Shown here: in pieces, positions 17,998-27,313 of the stretch | Layout: every line of letters starts with the position of its first letter | Numbering within the stretch: position 1 is the first letter of the stretch | Origin: Aporhodopirellula sallentina SM41 | GTDB lineage: Bacteria > Planctomycetota > Planctomycetia > Pirellulales > Pirellulaceae | Reading direction: 5' to 3' | Length of the DNA stretch: 39,848 nucleotides | Assembly: GCF_000346505.1 (NCBI RefSeq) | Contig: NZ_ANOH01000280.1 | Span: 1 to 39,848 of the forward strand | Notes under the pieces: model-generated | Databases searched by the model: none | The model's input: only the letters and a program-made list of their open reading frames with translations | Told to the model about the DNA's origin: nothing | Made by a program: the position numbers and the translations under genes

Positions 17998-19491
17998 TCA
18001 GCTCAAAATGTCATGAACGACATGCCCGTGCACATCCGTTAAACGGAAGTACCGGCCCTGATACCGGAACGTCAAACGCTCGTGATCGATTCCCATCAAG
18101 TGCATCATCGTTGCATGCAGGTCATGCACATGCACCGGATTCTCGGTGATGTTGTAACAAACCTCGTCCGTCGCACCGTACGTCATCCCGGGTTTCACGC
18201 CCGCACCGGCCATCCACAGCGAGAAACAACGTGGATGGTGATCACGGCCGTACGTTTCCGCATTCAAGGCGCCTTGGCAATAGGACGTGCGACCAAACTC
18301 ACCACCCCATACCACCAACGTGTCGTCCAGCATTCCACGCTGTTTCAGATCGTTCACCAACGCCGTGCTTGCTTGGTCCGTGTCACGGCATTGTCCCGGC
18401 AACTGCCGAGGCATCGTGAAGTGTTGATCCCATCCCATATGGAACAATTGAATGAACCGCACATCCCGCTCGGCCAGACGACGGGCGAGCAAGCAGTTGT
18501 AGGCGTACGTGCCACGCTTGAGCACGTTGGGCCCATAGCTATCGAGCACGTGCTGCGGTTCGTCCGAGAAATCGGTCAACTCCGGAACCGAGGTCTGCAT
18601 CCGATAGGCGAGCTCGTATTGCTGGATACGGGTATGAATTTCCGGGTCTCCGAATTCATCCAGTTTGTTCTCGTTCATTCGAGCGAGATCATCGAGCATC
18701 CGTCGCCTCGCGGTCGCGTCGAACCCGTCCGGGTTGCTCAGATACAACACCGGATCACCGACACTCATCAGTTTCACGCCCGAATACGTCGACGGCAAAA
18801 AGCCGCTACCCCACAAGCGATCGTACAGCGGTTGGCAGTTAGGACGCCCCGTCCCACGCGAAACCATCGCGATAAAACAGGGTAGATTCTCGTTCAACGA
18901 CCCCAGCCCATAGTGCAACCAAGATCCAATGCTCGGCCGACCGGCGAGTTGATGCCCGGTCTGGAAGAACGTGATCGCCGGATCATGGTTGATCGCTTCG
19001 GTGTGCATCGACCGAATCAAACACATGTCGTCCGCGAGAGTTGAGATGTTCGGAAGCAACTCGCCACACATCTCGATGCCCGACTCGCCGAAACGATCAA
19101 ACTTCCATCGTGCACCGGCGAGCGGGAATTTGCTCTGCCCCGCCGTCATACCGGTCACACGTTGGTTCATTTCGACGAAATCACTCAGCTCTTTTCCTTC
19201 ATTCGTGGCAAGCGCCGGTTTGTGATCGAACAGTTCTTGCTGCGAAGGAGCACCGCTCTGAAACAGATAGATGACCCGCTTGGCTTTGGGCGGGTGGTGA
19301 TACTGTTGCAACAAACCATTGGGCGCGGGGATCGCATTGGATTCTCCAGTCGATGCGGACGGATTCGCGAAAGACTCTCTCCCCAACATTGACGCCAATG
19401 CAGCCATCCCCACTCCGGTCGCGGATCGACCAAAGAAGTGACGCCGCGTTTGCATCAGTCGACTTTCCGACGGTAGATGATTCAAACTCAT
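17998..19491 (-). CDS. DUF1501 protein, Tat-exported (copy 1)
   Basis: 497 residues. The twin-arginine signal TRRHFFG is at 15-21, followed by a hydrophobic stretch to about 37. The DUF1501 body (PF07394) is recognisable by KRVIYLFQSGAPSQQELFD, FGESGIEMCGELLP, IRSMHTEAINHDPA, NCLLARRLAERDVRFIQL, LVVWGGEFGRT and MHLMGIDHERL. The fold is related to the alkaline phosphatase/sulfatase superfamily, but the reaction is not established. It lies 19 bp after the PSD1 gene, and GGAAGG precedes the ATG, so it is the second gene of a PSD1-DUF1501 operon. DUF1501 and PSD1 proteins are routinely paired in planctomycetes. Confidence 0.95.
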   Translation of the reverse strand: MSLNHLPSESRLMQTRRHFFGRSATGVGMAALASMLGRESFANPSASTGESNAIPAPNGLLQQYHHPPKAKRVIYLFQSGAPSQQELFDHKPALATNEGKELSDFVEMNQRVTGMTAGQSKFPLAGARWKFDRFGESGIEMCGELLPNISTLADDMCLIRSMHTEAINHDPAITFFQTGHQLAGRPSIGSWLHYGLGSLNENLPCFIAMVSRGTGRPNCQPLYDRLWGSGFLPSTYSGVKLMSVGDPVLYLSNPDGFDATARRRMLDDLARMNENKLDEFGDPEIHTRIQQYELAYRMQTSVPELTDFSDEPQHVLDSYGPNVLKRGTYAYNCLLARRLAERDVRFIQLFHMGWDQHFTMPRQLPGQCRDTDQASTALVNDLKQRGMLDDTLVVWGGEFGRTSYCQGALNAETYGRDHHPRCFSLWMAGAGVKPGMTYGATDEVCYNITENPVHVHDLHATMMHLMGIDHERLTFRYQGRYFRLTDVHGHVVHDILS

Positions 19492-19510
19492 TGTGCTGAC
19501 CTTCCAATAG

Positions 19511-22500
19511 TTACTGTATCGTGATGAATTCGTCGAGGTTCATGATCAAGTGTGCGACCGCGGTAGCGGCGGCGTACTCGGTCACGGGTAACTCCTCGTT
19601 TCGTTTGGACTGCCCAATCGACAACAATTTCATCGCGGCCTCGGGACGTTGAGCGTAGTGTTCTCGAAAGAACGCTAGGTTTTCCAGCAGAATCTCGCAA
19701 ACCTCATCGGAAGCTTGCAACGCAATGGCTTTTTCATAAAGAGCAGCCACCAGATCTCGATCGCTCGCGGCAGCGACATCGCCCGACGCCAAAACCGATC
19801 CCGCGAGGTTCCTTGCCGCCTCGACAAACGTCGGATCGTTCATCAGCGCAAGTGCTTGCAGCGGTGTGTTGGTTCGCCTCACACGCACGTTGCAGACTTC
19901 GCGACCACCCGCATCGAAGATCGTTTGACGAGGCGGATTGACCGCTCGCTTCCAGTACGAATACATGCTCTTGCGGTACAAGTCGTCGCCTTTGCCGGGC
20001 GTGTACTTCTGCCCCGAGTTCGCCGCCAAGGATTCCCACAACCCGGCAGGTTGATACGGCTTCACACTCGGTCCGCCCGGCGTGGTGACCAACAATCCGC
20101 TGGCCTGCAATGCAACGTCTCGGATCGCAAAACCGTCGGCACGATACCGAGGCCCGCGGGCGAGTAACCGGTTATCGGGATCGACCTCCGACAGCTTCGC
20201 CGTGGTACGTGCTGACTGTCGATAAGCGGCACTCGTCACAATCGATCGGTGCAACGCCTTCACATCCCATCCCGACTCGACAAACTCAACCGCCAACCAA
20301 TCGAGTAATTGAGGATGCGATGGTTTCTCGCCTTGCAAACCAAAGTCTTCAGTCGTTTTGACCAACCCAACTCCAAAATGATCCTGCCAGAACCGGTTCA
20401 CCGTCACGCGAGCCGTCAGGGGGTTATCGACGGACACCAACCACCTCGCTAGCTCGAGTCGGTCGGCAGGCTGCTTCGCATCGGGCGAAGACAACAACGC
20501 GGTCGGCACGCCGCGAGTCAACTCTTCCGACTTATCGGGTGCGTCGTACTGACCTCGCATCAACAAATAGGTTTTCGCCGGCTCTCCATCTCGCTCTCGC
20601 ATCACCATGACACGAGTCGGTTTCGCGCCGGCATCTTGAATCGGCTTGCGAGCTTCGCGGAGCTCTTCTTCAGCCTGCAAAATGGGTTCGTCCACCGTCG
20701 CGTAGAACCGTTCGATGTTCTTTCGCTCGCTCGAGGACCATTTCTTCTCAGGCTTATCAATGACGGCAACGACCGCAGAGTTGTCGAGCAACGGTGATCG
20801 AGCGACCGACTCATCGCCGACTCCCGTTTGCACGACAAACTTACCGATCGAATGATCCGCATAGACACTGTCAAAACTCATCACCATGCGGATCGACTGC
20901 CCGACAGACTCATCCAAAGGCGTTTCAAGATAGAGAGTCAAATCGGCGGTGTCTGAGTTGATACCGTGCACCGCCCATCCCGTTGCCGGTTTTCCATCAA
21001 CCGCGTGACTCGCGGGGAAACGATCCTGTTCATAGTTGGCAACCGCACCGCTCACGGCGATCTCTTTGTCTCCTTGGAAACAACGAACTTCGGTTAACAC
21101 AAAGTTTCCGTTCACACTCGGTGACAACCGATTGGGCCCTTTGAACTGCGCGTCTGACAAGGCTCGAATACGAATCGCCCGAACACCTTGAGTGCTCGCG
21201 TTCTCACTAATGCTGCCATCAACGTCCGTCGGCACGTCCAACGCTCGCGACGAGACAACCACTTCGTAGACAGCACCATGGGCGTCGCCTCCTTGGTAGT
21301 GAATCGTGTCAGCAACGACAGTCAATTCGCCATCACCACGAAGCATAACGCTCTCGACGCTTGTATCACGCCAATCAATCCCGTCATCACCGGAGGCCTG
21401 TTGCTGCAGGTCCGCGAGCCAGGACTTCATCCGTTTCTTCATCCCGGACTTCGCCGATGCCAATTTTGCCTCCGCGTCGCGGAAACGATCAATTTCTTCC
21501 TGCGACACAGGCGTCAGTGGTGAGACAGTTGTCATCGTTGGCATCGCATCGACTCCCCGTCCGATGCCACGCTCACCAATGTTGTTGAAATAACCGTACA
21601 GTTGAAAAAACTCTTTCTGACTGAGCGGGTCGTATTTGTGGTCGTGACAGCGAGCACATCCAAACGTGAGTCCAAGAAACACCGTTGAGGTCGTTTCAAC
21701 TCGGTCAATCACGTTTTCGACCAGAAACTCCGCCGCCAAAGCACCGCCTTCATTGTTCTGGCGATGGTTGCGGCTGAACGTGGTCGCAAGACGCTGCGAA
21801 TCGGTTGCGTCGGGCAGCATGTCGCCCGCGATTTGTTCGATCGTGAATTGATCGAACGGCATGTTCTCGTGAAACGCCCGCGTGACCCAGTCACGCCACG
21901 GCCAGTTCGTTCGCCCGCTGTCGTTCTGATAACCGTCCGTGTCGGCATATCGGCCCGCATCGAGCCAACGCAGCGATTGACGCTCGGCATACGCCATCGA
22001 CGAAAGCAGGGTATCCACCGCTTCGAGATAGGTCTGTTCCGTTGGGTTAGCCGAAACCGTTTCTTGCAACTCCTCAGACGGCAATAACCCGGTCAACGTC
22101 AACGATGCACGTCGCAACAACGTCGGATAGTCGGCTTGGGGCGATGGCGACAATCCCTCGTCAATCAACCGTTGGGCGATAAATACATCGATCGGGTTTT
22201 GTGTCCACCGCGCGACTGTTGACTCATCCCACCCCGGTTGACCTTGCTGTTCGCGTACCGAGTCGACGGGAACCTCCGGCCGCTGCGGTCGCTCAAATGC
22301 CCAGTGTCCTTCATAGGGTGCACCTTGCTGAATCCACGCGTCGAGTATCTTTTTCTCCTCTTCGCTCAGTGAACGATTGCTGTCCGGAGGAGGCATTTGG
22401 TCGGAGGGATCGTCGCTATGAATGCGGACGTGCAACTCGCTCGACTCGAGATCGCCGGGCACAACTGCGGAGTAACCACCTAAATCCGCAAATAAATTTT

Positions 22501-22729
22501 CTTTTGTGTCAGCACGAAAACCGGACTCCTGGTTCTCCGCATCAGGACCGTGGCAGTGAAAGCATTTGTCCGAAAGTATCGGACTTACCTGGTCGCTGAA
22601 GTCAATAGATTGAGCCTGTTTGTCATCCGTTGTCTCACCGAGAACAACACACGGACAAGCCAACAACAACGGCACTGCGAACACATAACGCAGATGCCAC
22701 CCAGAGAACCGTAAGGCTCGAATGATCAC
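19511..22729 (-). CDS. PSCyt1-DUF1549-DUF1553 (PSD1) heme protein (copy 1)
   Basis: 1072 residues with a signal peptide (about 1-31). An N-terminal planctomycete cytochrome domain has CFHCH at 56-60 and a possible axial-Met loop (QMPPP, M112). DUF1549 (about 175-390) includes LRRASLTLTGLLPS and a second CxxCH, CARCH at 358-362, within the conserved CHDHKYDP. A middle region resembles a carbohydrate-binding sandwich. DUF1553 (about 790-1040) includes LARWLVSVDNPLTARVTVNR and NTPLQALALMND. It is probably a periplasmic, possibly diheme, redox protein; the substrate is unknown. The GTG start is supported by AAGGAAAG just upstream. First gene of the operon with DUF1501 copy 1. Confidence 0.94.
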   Translation of the reverse strand: MIIRALRFSGWHLRYVFAVPLLLACPCVVLGETTDDKQAQSIDFSDQVSPILSDKCFHCHGPDAENQESGFRADTKENLFADLGGYSAVVPGDLESSELHVRIHSDDPSDQMPPPDSNRSLSEEEKKILDAWIQQGAPYEGHWAFERPQRPEVPVDSVREQQGQPGWDESTVARWTQNPIDVFIAQRLIDEGLSPSPQADYPTLLRRASLTLTGLLPSEELQETVSANPTEQTYLEAVDTLLSSMAYAERQSLRWLDAGRYADTDGYQNDSGRTNWPWRDWVTRAFHENMPFDQFTIEQIAGDMLPDATDSQRLATTFSRNHRQNNEGGALAAEFLVENVIDRVETTSTVFLGLTFGCARCHDHKYDPLSQKEFFQLYGYFNNIGERGIGRGVDAMPTMTTVSPLTPVSQEEIDRFRDAEAKLASAKSGMKKRMKSWLADLQQQASGDDGIDWRDTSVESVMLRGDGELTVVADTIHYQGGDAHGAVYEVVVSSRALDVPTDVDGSISENASTQGVRAIRIRALSDAQFKGPNRLSPSVNGNFVLTEVRCFQGDKEIAVSGAVANYEQDRFPASHAVDGKPATGWAVHGINSDTADLTLYLETPLDESVGQSIRMVMSFDSVYADHSIGKFVVQTGVGDESVARSPLLDNSAVVAVIDKPEKKWSSSERKNIERFYATVDEPILQAEEELREARKPIQDAGAKPTRVMVMRERDGEPAKTYLLMRGQYDAPDKSEELTRGVPTALLSSPDAKQPADRLELARWLVSVDNPLTARVTVNRFWQDHFGVGLVKTTEDFGLQGEKPSHPQLLDWLAVEFVESGWDVKALHRSIVTSAAYRQSARTTAKLSEVDPDNRLLARGPRYRADGFAIRDVALQASGLLVTTPGGPSVKPYQPAGLWESLAANSGQKYTPGKGDDLYRKSMYSYWKRAVNPPRQTIFDAGGREVCNVRVRRTNTPLQALALMNDPTFVEAARNLAGSVLASGDVAAASDRDLVAALYEKAIALQASDEVCEILLENLAFFREHYAQRPEAAMKLLSIGQSKRNEELPVTEYAAATAVAHLIMNLDEFITIQ

Positions 22730-22795
22730 GAGTCTTTCCTTGAAGAGGAACGAAGGTGGGTATGATGCGGGGCCAACAAAGTCGATGGACTTCCA

Positions 22796-22840
22796 CCGTT
22801 AAGATCGTGAAGCATTGCATCCTCACGATGACGTTAACGG
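22796..22840. promoter_or_regulatory. Nested inverted repeat, candidate operator or leader hairpin
   Basis: CCGTTAA (22796-22802) pairs with TTAACGG (22834-22840), and inside it ATCGTGA (22804-22810) pairs with TCACGAT (22823-22829), leaving a 12-base loop. It is centred about 90 bases upstream of the PSD1 copy 1 start, a normal distance for an operator or an mRNA leader structure. Confidence 0.5.
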
Positions 22841-23005
22841 ACCCTTCGAACACGTTGGTCGTGCAGTGTACTCGATCACCACTGCTTGTGAAGAAACGAA
22901 AGCGAGTGTTGCAACACGGACCGACTTGAACGTGACACGGACTTCTTATTACGTTGAGTGCAGCGATTCCAAATTTGGTTTACGAGACATCAACGAACAA
23001 CCGCG

Positions 23006-23035
23006 TTGATACACTTCGGAACACCCAGGTATATA
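23006..23035 (+). promoter_or_regulatory. Candidate sigma-70 promoter of the ThuA operon
   Basis: TTGATA (23006-23011) is separated by 18 bases from TATATA (23030-23035). If used, it leaves a leader of about 170 bases before ThuA. Planctomycete promoter consensus is poorly defined, so the call rests only on resemblance. Confidence 0.35.
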
Positions 23036-23210
23036 GAATCGAAGCGAGGCAAAATCCAAACGCTTGTTTTCAATGGAATGACTTCACGACATTCCGTTGG
23101 ATGACCGCAAAACGATTCGCGTCCTTCTCAATATCGAATTAAGATCGCTCGGTCCGATTACCCTCGGATCCCCTCCCACCTACTCCCATCCCACCTCAGG
23201 TATTGCATCC

Positions 23211-24296
23211 ATGACGCGCAGACGTCTTTGGACACGCGGATCGTCGCGACTCGTCGATCACGCAATCTTTGTCGCTTCTATCGCCGCTTTCGCGTTCGTG
23301 TTGCCGAGCATGGCTCGTGCCGACGCGCCGTCAGAGGATGCGATCCGGAAATACGGCGAAACCCGTCCGCGAGCCCCCGACGGATGGGTCCGGTTTGATT
23401 GGCCGCAAAAACGCAAAATACTTTTCGAACACTATGGCCCTTCGCAAAGAGAAAAAGAATTCATCGCTGAAGCGGTTCCGGCCGAAGCAATCGTCACCCC
23501 GAAAGCGACGAGAAAACTGCTCGTTTTCTACCAGTGCCAATACCCGCACACGTCCATCGCAACAGCCAACGTTGCCTATCAAAAGCTCGCCGATGCCACC
23601 GGAGCATTCAGCGTCACGCTCAGCGATGACCCGGCTGACATTTCACCGGACGTGCTCAGTGAGTTCGACGCCTTGTTACTCAACAACACGACGGACTTCG
23701 ACAAGACCGTTGGAGAAAAGGGACAACAAGCAATCCTTTCCTTCGTTCGCGGTGGCAAAGGATTAATCGGCATTCATGCCGCCGCCGACAGTTGCAAAGC
23801 ATGGCCCGAAGGGGCACGTATGATCAACGGCGTGTTTCAGTGTCATCCTTGGAAACCACAAGGCACCTGGGCGTTCAAACTGACGTCGCCGGACCACCCG
23901 ATCAATCAAGCGATCGGCGGCAAAGGCTTTTGGTTTCGCGATGAGATTTACGCATACCGCCCCGGCACGCATGACGAAACACAATCACGCGAACTCGTCT
24001 CGCTAGATTTGGCGAAACCGGAGAACCACAACGCACCGGAACTGCACCAGGAACAGCTACACATGACCAATGCCATCGCGTTGCGTCCGGTGGCATGGAT
24101 TCATCGCTTCGGGGATGGACGGGTCTTTTATTCCAACCTCGGACACAACAACACCACCTATTGGTCACCTCTCGCCCTGCAGCACTACCTCGCCGGGATC
24201 CAGTACGCCCTCGGCGACTTAGACGCGGACGACACCGCAACGAGCCAACTCGACATCGTTGACACGGCGCCGGCCCCTGCCCAACCCGCTGAATAA
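23211..24296 (+). CDS. Secreted ThuA-domain protein
   Basis: 361 residues with a signal peptide (about 1-37, ending SMARA). The ThuA-like domain (PF06283, glutamine-amidotransferase-like fold) shows TRKLLVFYQCQYPHTSI, LSEFDALLLNNTTDF, ILSFVRGGKGLIGIHAAADS, RDEIYAYRP, RPVAWIHRFGDGRVFYSNLGHNNTTYW and ALQHYLAGIQYALGD. In Sinorhizobium ThuA acts with the dehydrogenase ThuB in 3-keto-trehalose metabolism; planctomycete members are untested. It is the first gene of a plus-strand run, followed after 50 bp by a Gfo/Idh/MocA gene, which mirrors the ThuA-ThuB pairing. The C-terminal 25 residues are Ala/Pro/Asp-rich. Confidence 0.92.
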   Translation: MTRRRLWTRGSSRLVDHAIFVASIAAFAFVLPSMARADAPSEDAIRKYGETRPRAPDGWVRFDWPQKRKILFEHYGPSQREKEFIAEAVPAEAIVTPKATRKLLVFYQCQYPHTSIATANVAYQKLADATGAFSVTLSDDPADISPDVLSEFDALLLNNTTDFDKTVGEKGQQAILSFVRGGKGLIGIHAAADSCKAWPEGARMINGVFQCHPWKPQGTWAFKLTSPDHPINQAIGGKGFWFRDEIYAYRPGTHDETQSRELVSLDLAKPENHNAPELHQEQLHMTNAIALRPVAWIHRFGDGRVFYSNLGHNNTTYWSPLALQHYLAGIQYALGDLDADDTATSQLDIVDTAPAPAQPAE

Positions 24297-24346
24297 CCCT
24301 ACTAAACCAGAAACTTTTTTTCACAACTCAACACACGACCTTGCTC

Positions 24347-25735
24347 ATGACCGCCCACTTCACATCGTCGCGTCGTCGCTTTCTCGGACAAACCGCCGCT
24401 CTCGCTTCGGCCACGGTTCTTTCCTCGTCGACATCGGCATCCTACGCCGCATCCGCATCCGCCAACGACCGTCCCGCACTCGGTCTGATCGGCGCGGGTC
24501 GCATGGGACACAACCACATGCGATTCGCCAAAGGGATGTGCGACCTCGTCGCGGTGTGTGACGTCGATTCCAACCACCGCGAGAAGGCGATCAATAAGAT
24601 CTTCGACGGTGACGCTCGAAATGCGAAAGGATTCGTCGACTATCGAAACATCCTCGAGATGGACGAAGTCGACGTCGTCTACATCGCCACCCCTGACCAC
24701 TGGCATGCCAAAATCCTGATCGAAGCCATGCGGGCGGGCAAAGACGTGTACTGCGAAAAACCGCTCACGCTCACCATCGACGAAGGCAAGAAGATTCGAA
24801 AGGTCGAAAAAGAAACCGGCCGTATCGTCCAGGTGGGAACGATGCAAAGGAGCTATCTCGATCTGTTTGTCAAAGCAGTTGCGATCGCAGGCGATGGTCG
24901 ATTGGGCCGAATCACGCGCGCCACCGCGACGATTGGAGGCGGTGGAGGTTCGGGTCCGATTCCCGTGCATGCCGTTCCCCAGTGGTTAGACTGGAACCAA
25001 TGGCTCGGACCTGCCCCGGAGGCTCCGTTTCGCTGGATCCCCGATCCATCTTTACCCGCGGACGATTGGCGCATCGGCAAAACGAATTGTCACCAAACGT
25101 TCCGATCGTGGCTGGACTACTCCGGAGGCAGCATGACCGACTGGGGCGCACACCACGTCGACATTTCCATGTGGGCACTGCGGGCAGCGGGCCAGTCGGA
25201 CACCGTGGTTTCGGTCGGCGGTGAAGCCAAGTTCCCGGTTCCCTTCGAAAACGGGTATCCGACACTGAAGGACCAATACCACACCGCGTCGTCCTTCTCG
25301 ATGACAGCCAAGATGAGCGACGGAACCGAATTGGTTATCAACAGCCACGGTCGCAACGGCGTCCTGCTCGAAGGAACTAAGGGTCGTATTTTTGTCAGCC
25401 GTGGTGACCTCACCGGCAAACCTGTCGAAGATCTCTCGCAAAATCCGTTGCCGGAAGATGCAATCGCGAAAACCTACAAAGGATTACCGACCCCTTATTC
25501 TCGGCACAAGAACCACTGGGCGAACTTCTTCCACTGCACCCGCGAACGAATCGAACCGATCTCTGACGTGACCAGCCACCTGCGGGCGATTGATCTTTGT
25601 CACCTCGCCAATATCTCCGCTAGGTTCAACCGCCCTCTACGCTGGGACGCTGACCAAGAAGTCATCGTTGCTGATGATCAAGCAAACGCGTTGCTCGCAC
25701 GCGAGTATCGCAAAGGATTTGAAATCGAAGGATAG
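24347..25735 (+). CDS. Tat-exported Gfo/Idh/MocA oxidoreductase
   Basis: 462 residues. The twin-arginine signal SRRRFLGQ (8-15) and an Ala/Ser-rich hydrophobic region end near residue 38. The Rossmann NAD(P)-binding motif GLIGAGRMG is at 46-54, IATPDHWHA at 113-121, the catalytic-lysine motif EKPL at 137-140 (K138), and a likely substrate-side histidine pair in WGAHHVD (267-271). Members oxidise sugars or sugar derivatives; Tat export implies folding with the nicotinamide cofactor in the cytoplasm, as in Zymomonas glucose-fructose oxidoreductase. Start ATG 24347 is chosen over a TTG at 24341. It stands between ThuA and DUF1501, so is probably cotranscribed with both. Confidence 0.94.
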   Translation: MTAHFTSSRRRFLGQTAALASATVLSSSTSASYAASASANDRPALGLIGAGRMGHNHMRFAKGMCDLVAVCDVDSNHREKAINKIFDGDARNAKGFVDYRNILEMDEVDVVYIATPDHWHAKILIEAMRAGKDVYCEKPLTLTIDEGKKIRKVEKETGRIVQVGTMQRSYLDLFVKAVAIAGDGRLGRITRATATIGGGGGSGPIPVHAVPQWLDWNQWLGPAPEAPFRWIPDPSLPADDWRIGKTNCHQTFRSWLDYSGGSMTDWGAHHVDISMWALRAAGQSDTVVSVGGEAKFPVPFENGYPTLKDQYHTASSFSMTAKMSDGTELVINSHGRNGVLLEGTKGRIFVSRGDLTGKPVEDLSQNPLPEDAIAKTYKGLPTPYSRHKNHWANFFHCTRERIEPISDVTSHLRAIDLCHLANISARFNRPLRWDADQEVIVADDQANALLAREYRKGFEIEG

Positions 25736-25788
25736 TTCACACATTCCTTCCACTCCCGAGTCACTCTCCCGTTGGACTTACTCGCCGG

Positions 25789-27252
25789 ATGCCCCCGATG
25801 AACCAACCTCGTCCCGATCTGAATCGCCTCCGTACGCAATGGGCCCGCCGAACGTTTCTGTCGAAGTCGTTCGCGGGTATCGGCAGTTTCGCCCTGGCAA
25901 ACCTGCTCGGCAACCAACCCGCTGCGACCGGTGGAGAAACTCCGCCTGGTGACCATCCATGGCCGCCACTACCTGGAGTTCCCCACTTCGCCCCGAAAGC
26001 GAAACGCATCGTGCACCTATGCATGGCGGGAGGTCCTTCCCATGTCGAGTCGCTCGACCCGAAACCGGAGCTCGACCGACTCGATGGAAAACAGTTTCCG
26101 GAGTCTTTCACCGCCGGACAGCAACTCGCGCAGTTGCAAGGTGCGAAACTGATCGCGAGGAAATCGTTCACGAAGTTCCGAAAGTGGGGCGAGTCGGGCA
26201 TCGAGATGTCAGACATGTTCCCGCTGACCGGGGCGCATGCCGACGATCTCTGCGTCATCCGCAGCATGACCACCGAGCAGATCAATCATGACACCGCCCA
26301 TGCATTCATGAATACCGGATCGATCATCAAAGGTCGTCCGTGCATGGGATCGTGGATGCTCTACGGTCTCGGTGCCGAAACCGAAAACTTGCCCGGATAT
26401 GTCGTGATGACTTCATCGGGGCCAGGTGCCCAACCGGTATCGGCGAGACAGTGGAGTGCCGGAATCCTGCCGAGCAAATTCCAAGGCGTTGCGTTTCAGT
26501 CTTCCGGTGCTCCGGTGCACTACATTGGCAACCCCGATGGCGTCTGCCAATCAACACAGCGTCAAGTCATCGACGAAATTCAACGACTCAACGGTATGCT
26601 CGCGAGCGATGTCATCGATCCCGAAATCGAAACACGAATCGCACAATACGAGATGGCGTTCAAAATGCAATCGGCGGTCCCGGAACTCGCCGACATGAGC
26701 ACCGAAAGCAAAGAGACTCTCGAAAACTATGGCGTCAAACGCCCTGGCGACGGATCGTACGCATCGAACTGCTTGCTCGCCCGTCGACTGCTCGAACGTG
26801 GCGTGCGTTTTGTGCAGTTGTACCATCGCGGATGGGACCACCACAGCAATCTCGTGAATGGCTTTACGCAGTCGGCAATGGACACCGACCGCCCCACTGC
26901 TGCTCTTTTGAAAGATCTCAAAGAACGAGGACTTCTCGAAGACACGCTCGTGCTTTGGGGAGGTGAGTTCGGACGAACGCCGATGGCTCAGGGCACCGGT
27001 CGAGACCACCACATCAATGCGTTCAGCGTGTGGATGGCAGGCGGTGGGGTGAAAGGCGGGATGACGTACGGCAGTTCCGATGAACTCGGGTACGCCGCAG
27101 TCGAAAACGAAGTCCCCGTGCGTTCCTTGCACGCCACCATGCTGCACCTGTTCGGTGTCGACCACGAGAAACTCACCGCTCGTTTCCAAGGTCTCGATTT
27201 GAAGCTGACCGGCGTCGAACCGGCACGAGTCCTCACAGACATCATTTCCTAG
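25789..27252 (+). CDS. DUF1501 protein, Tat-exported (copy 2)
   Basis: 487 residues. The Tat motif ARRTFLS (19-25) and a hydrophobic stretch to about 40 are followed by the DUF1501 body: KRIVHLCMAGGPSHVESLDP, WGESGIEMSDMFP, IRSMTTEQINHDTA, SNCLLARRLLERGVRFVQLYHRGWDHH, LVLWGGEFGRTP, GRDHHINAFSVWMAGGGVKGG and LHLFGVDHEKLTARF. It keeps the GRDHH and WDHH histidines, whereas copy 1 reads WDQH, so possible metal ligands differ between copies. ATG 25798 is an alternative start. 53 bp separate it from the Gfo gene, and the PSD1 frame opens one base after its stop. Confidence 0.95.
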   Translation: MPPMNQPRPDLNRLRTQWARRTFLSKSFAGIGSFALANLLGNQPAATGGETPPGDHPWPPLPGVPHFAPKAKRIVHLCMAGGPSHVESLDPKPELDRLDGKQFPESFTAGQQLAQLQGAKLIARKSFTKFRKWGESGIEMSDMFPLTGAHADDLCVIRSMTTEQINHDTAHAFMNTGSIIKGRPCMGSWMLYGLGAETENLPGYVVMTSSGPGAQPVSARQWSAGILPSKFQGVAFQSSGAPVHYIGNPDGVCQSTQRQVIDEIQRLNGMLASDVIDPEIETRIAQYEMAFKMQSAVPELADMSTESKETLENYGVKRPGDGSYASNCLLARRLLERGVRFVQLYHRGWDHHSNLVNGFTQSAMDTDRPTAALLKDLKERGLLEDTLVLWGGEFGRTPMAQGTGRDHHINAFSVWMAGGGVKGGMTYGSSDELGYAAVENEVPVRSLHATMLHLFGVDHEKLTARFQGLDLKLTGVEPARVLTDIIS

Positions 27253-27313
27253 CATGCCGTTTCTGGCAGACGCCTTCAATTCATTGCCGTCACCCTCTTG
27301 GCTCCATCGTTCC

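Larger units (their letters stand above)
22730..23210. other. Divergent control region between the two PSD1/DUF1501 units
   Basis: 481 bp without a supportable gene. It contains a nested inverted repeat (22796-22840) close to the minus-strand PSD1 gene and a sigma-70-like promoter candidate (23006-23035) facing the ThuA gene. The ThuA frame is open further upstream, but ATG 23211 gives the signal peptide. Confidence 0.6.

Noticed and set aside
18082-18885. 267-codon plus-strand frame inside the DUF1501 copy 1 gene
   Set aside because: Antisense shadow of a clear DUF1501 protein.
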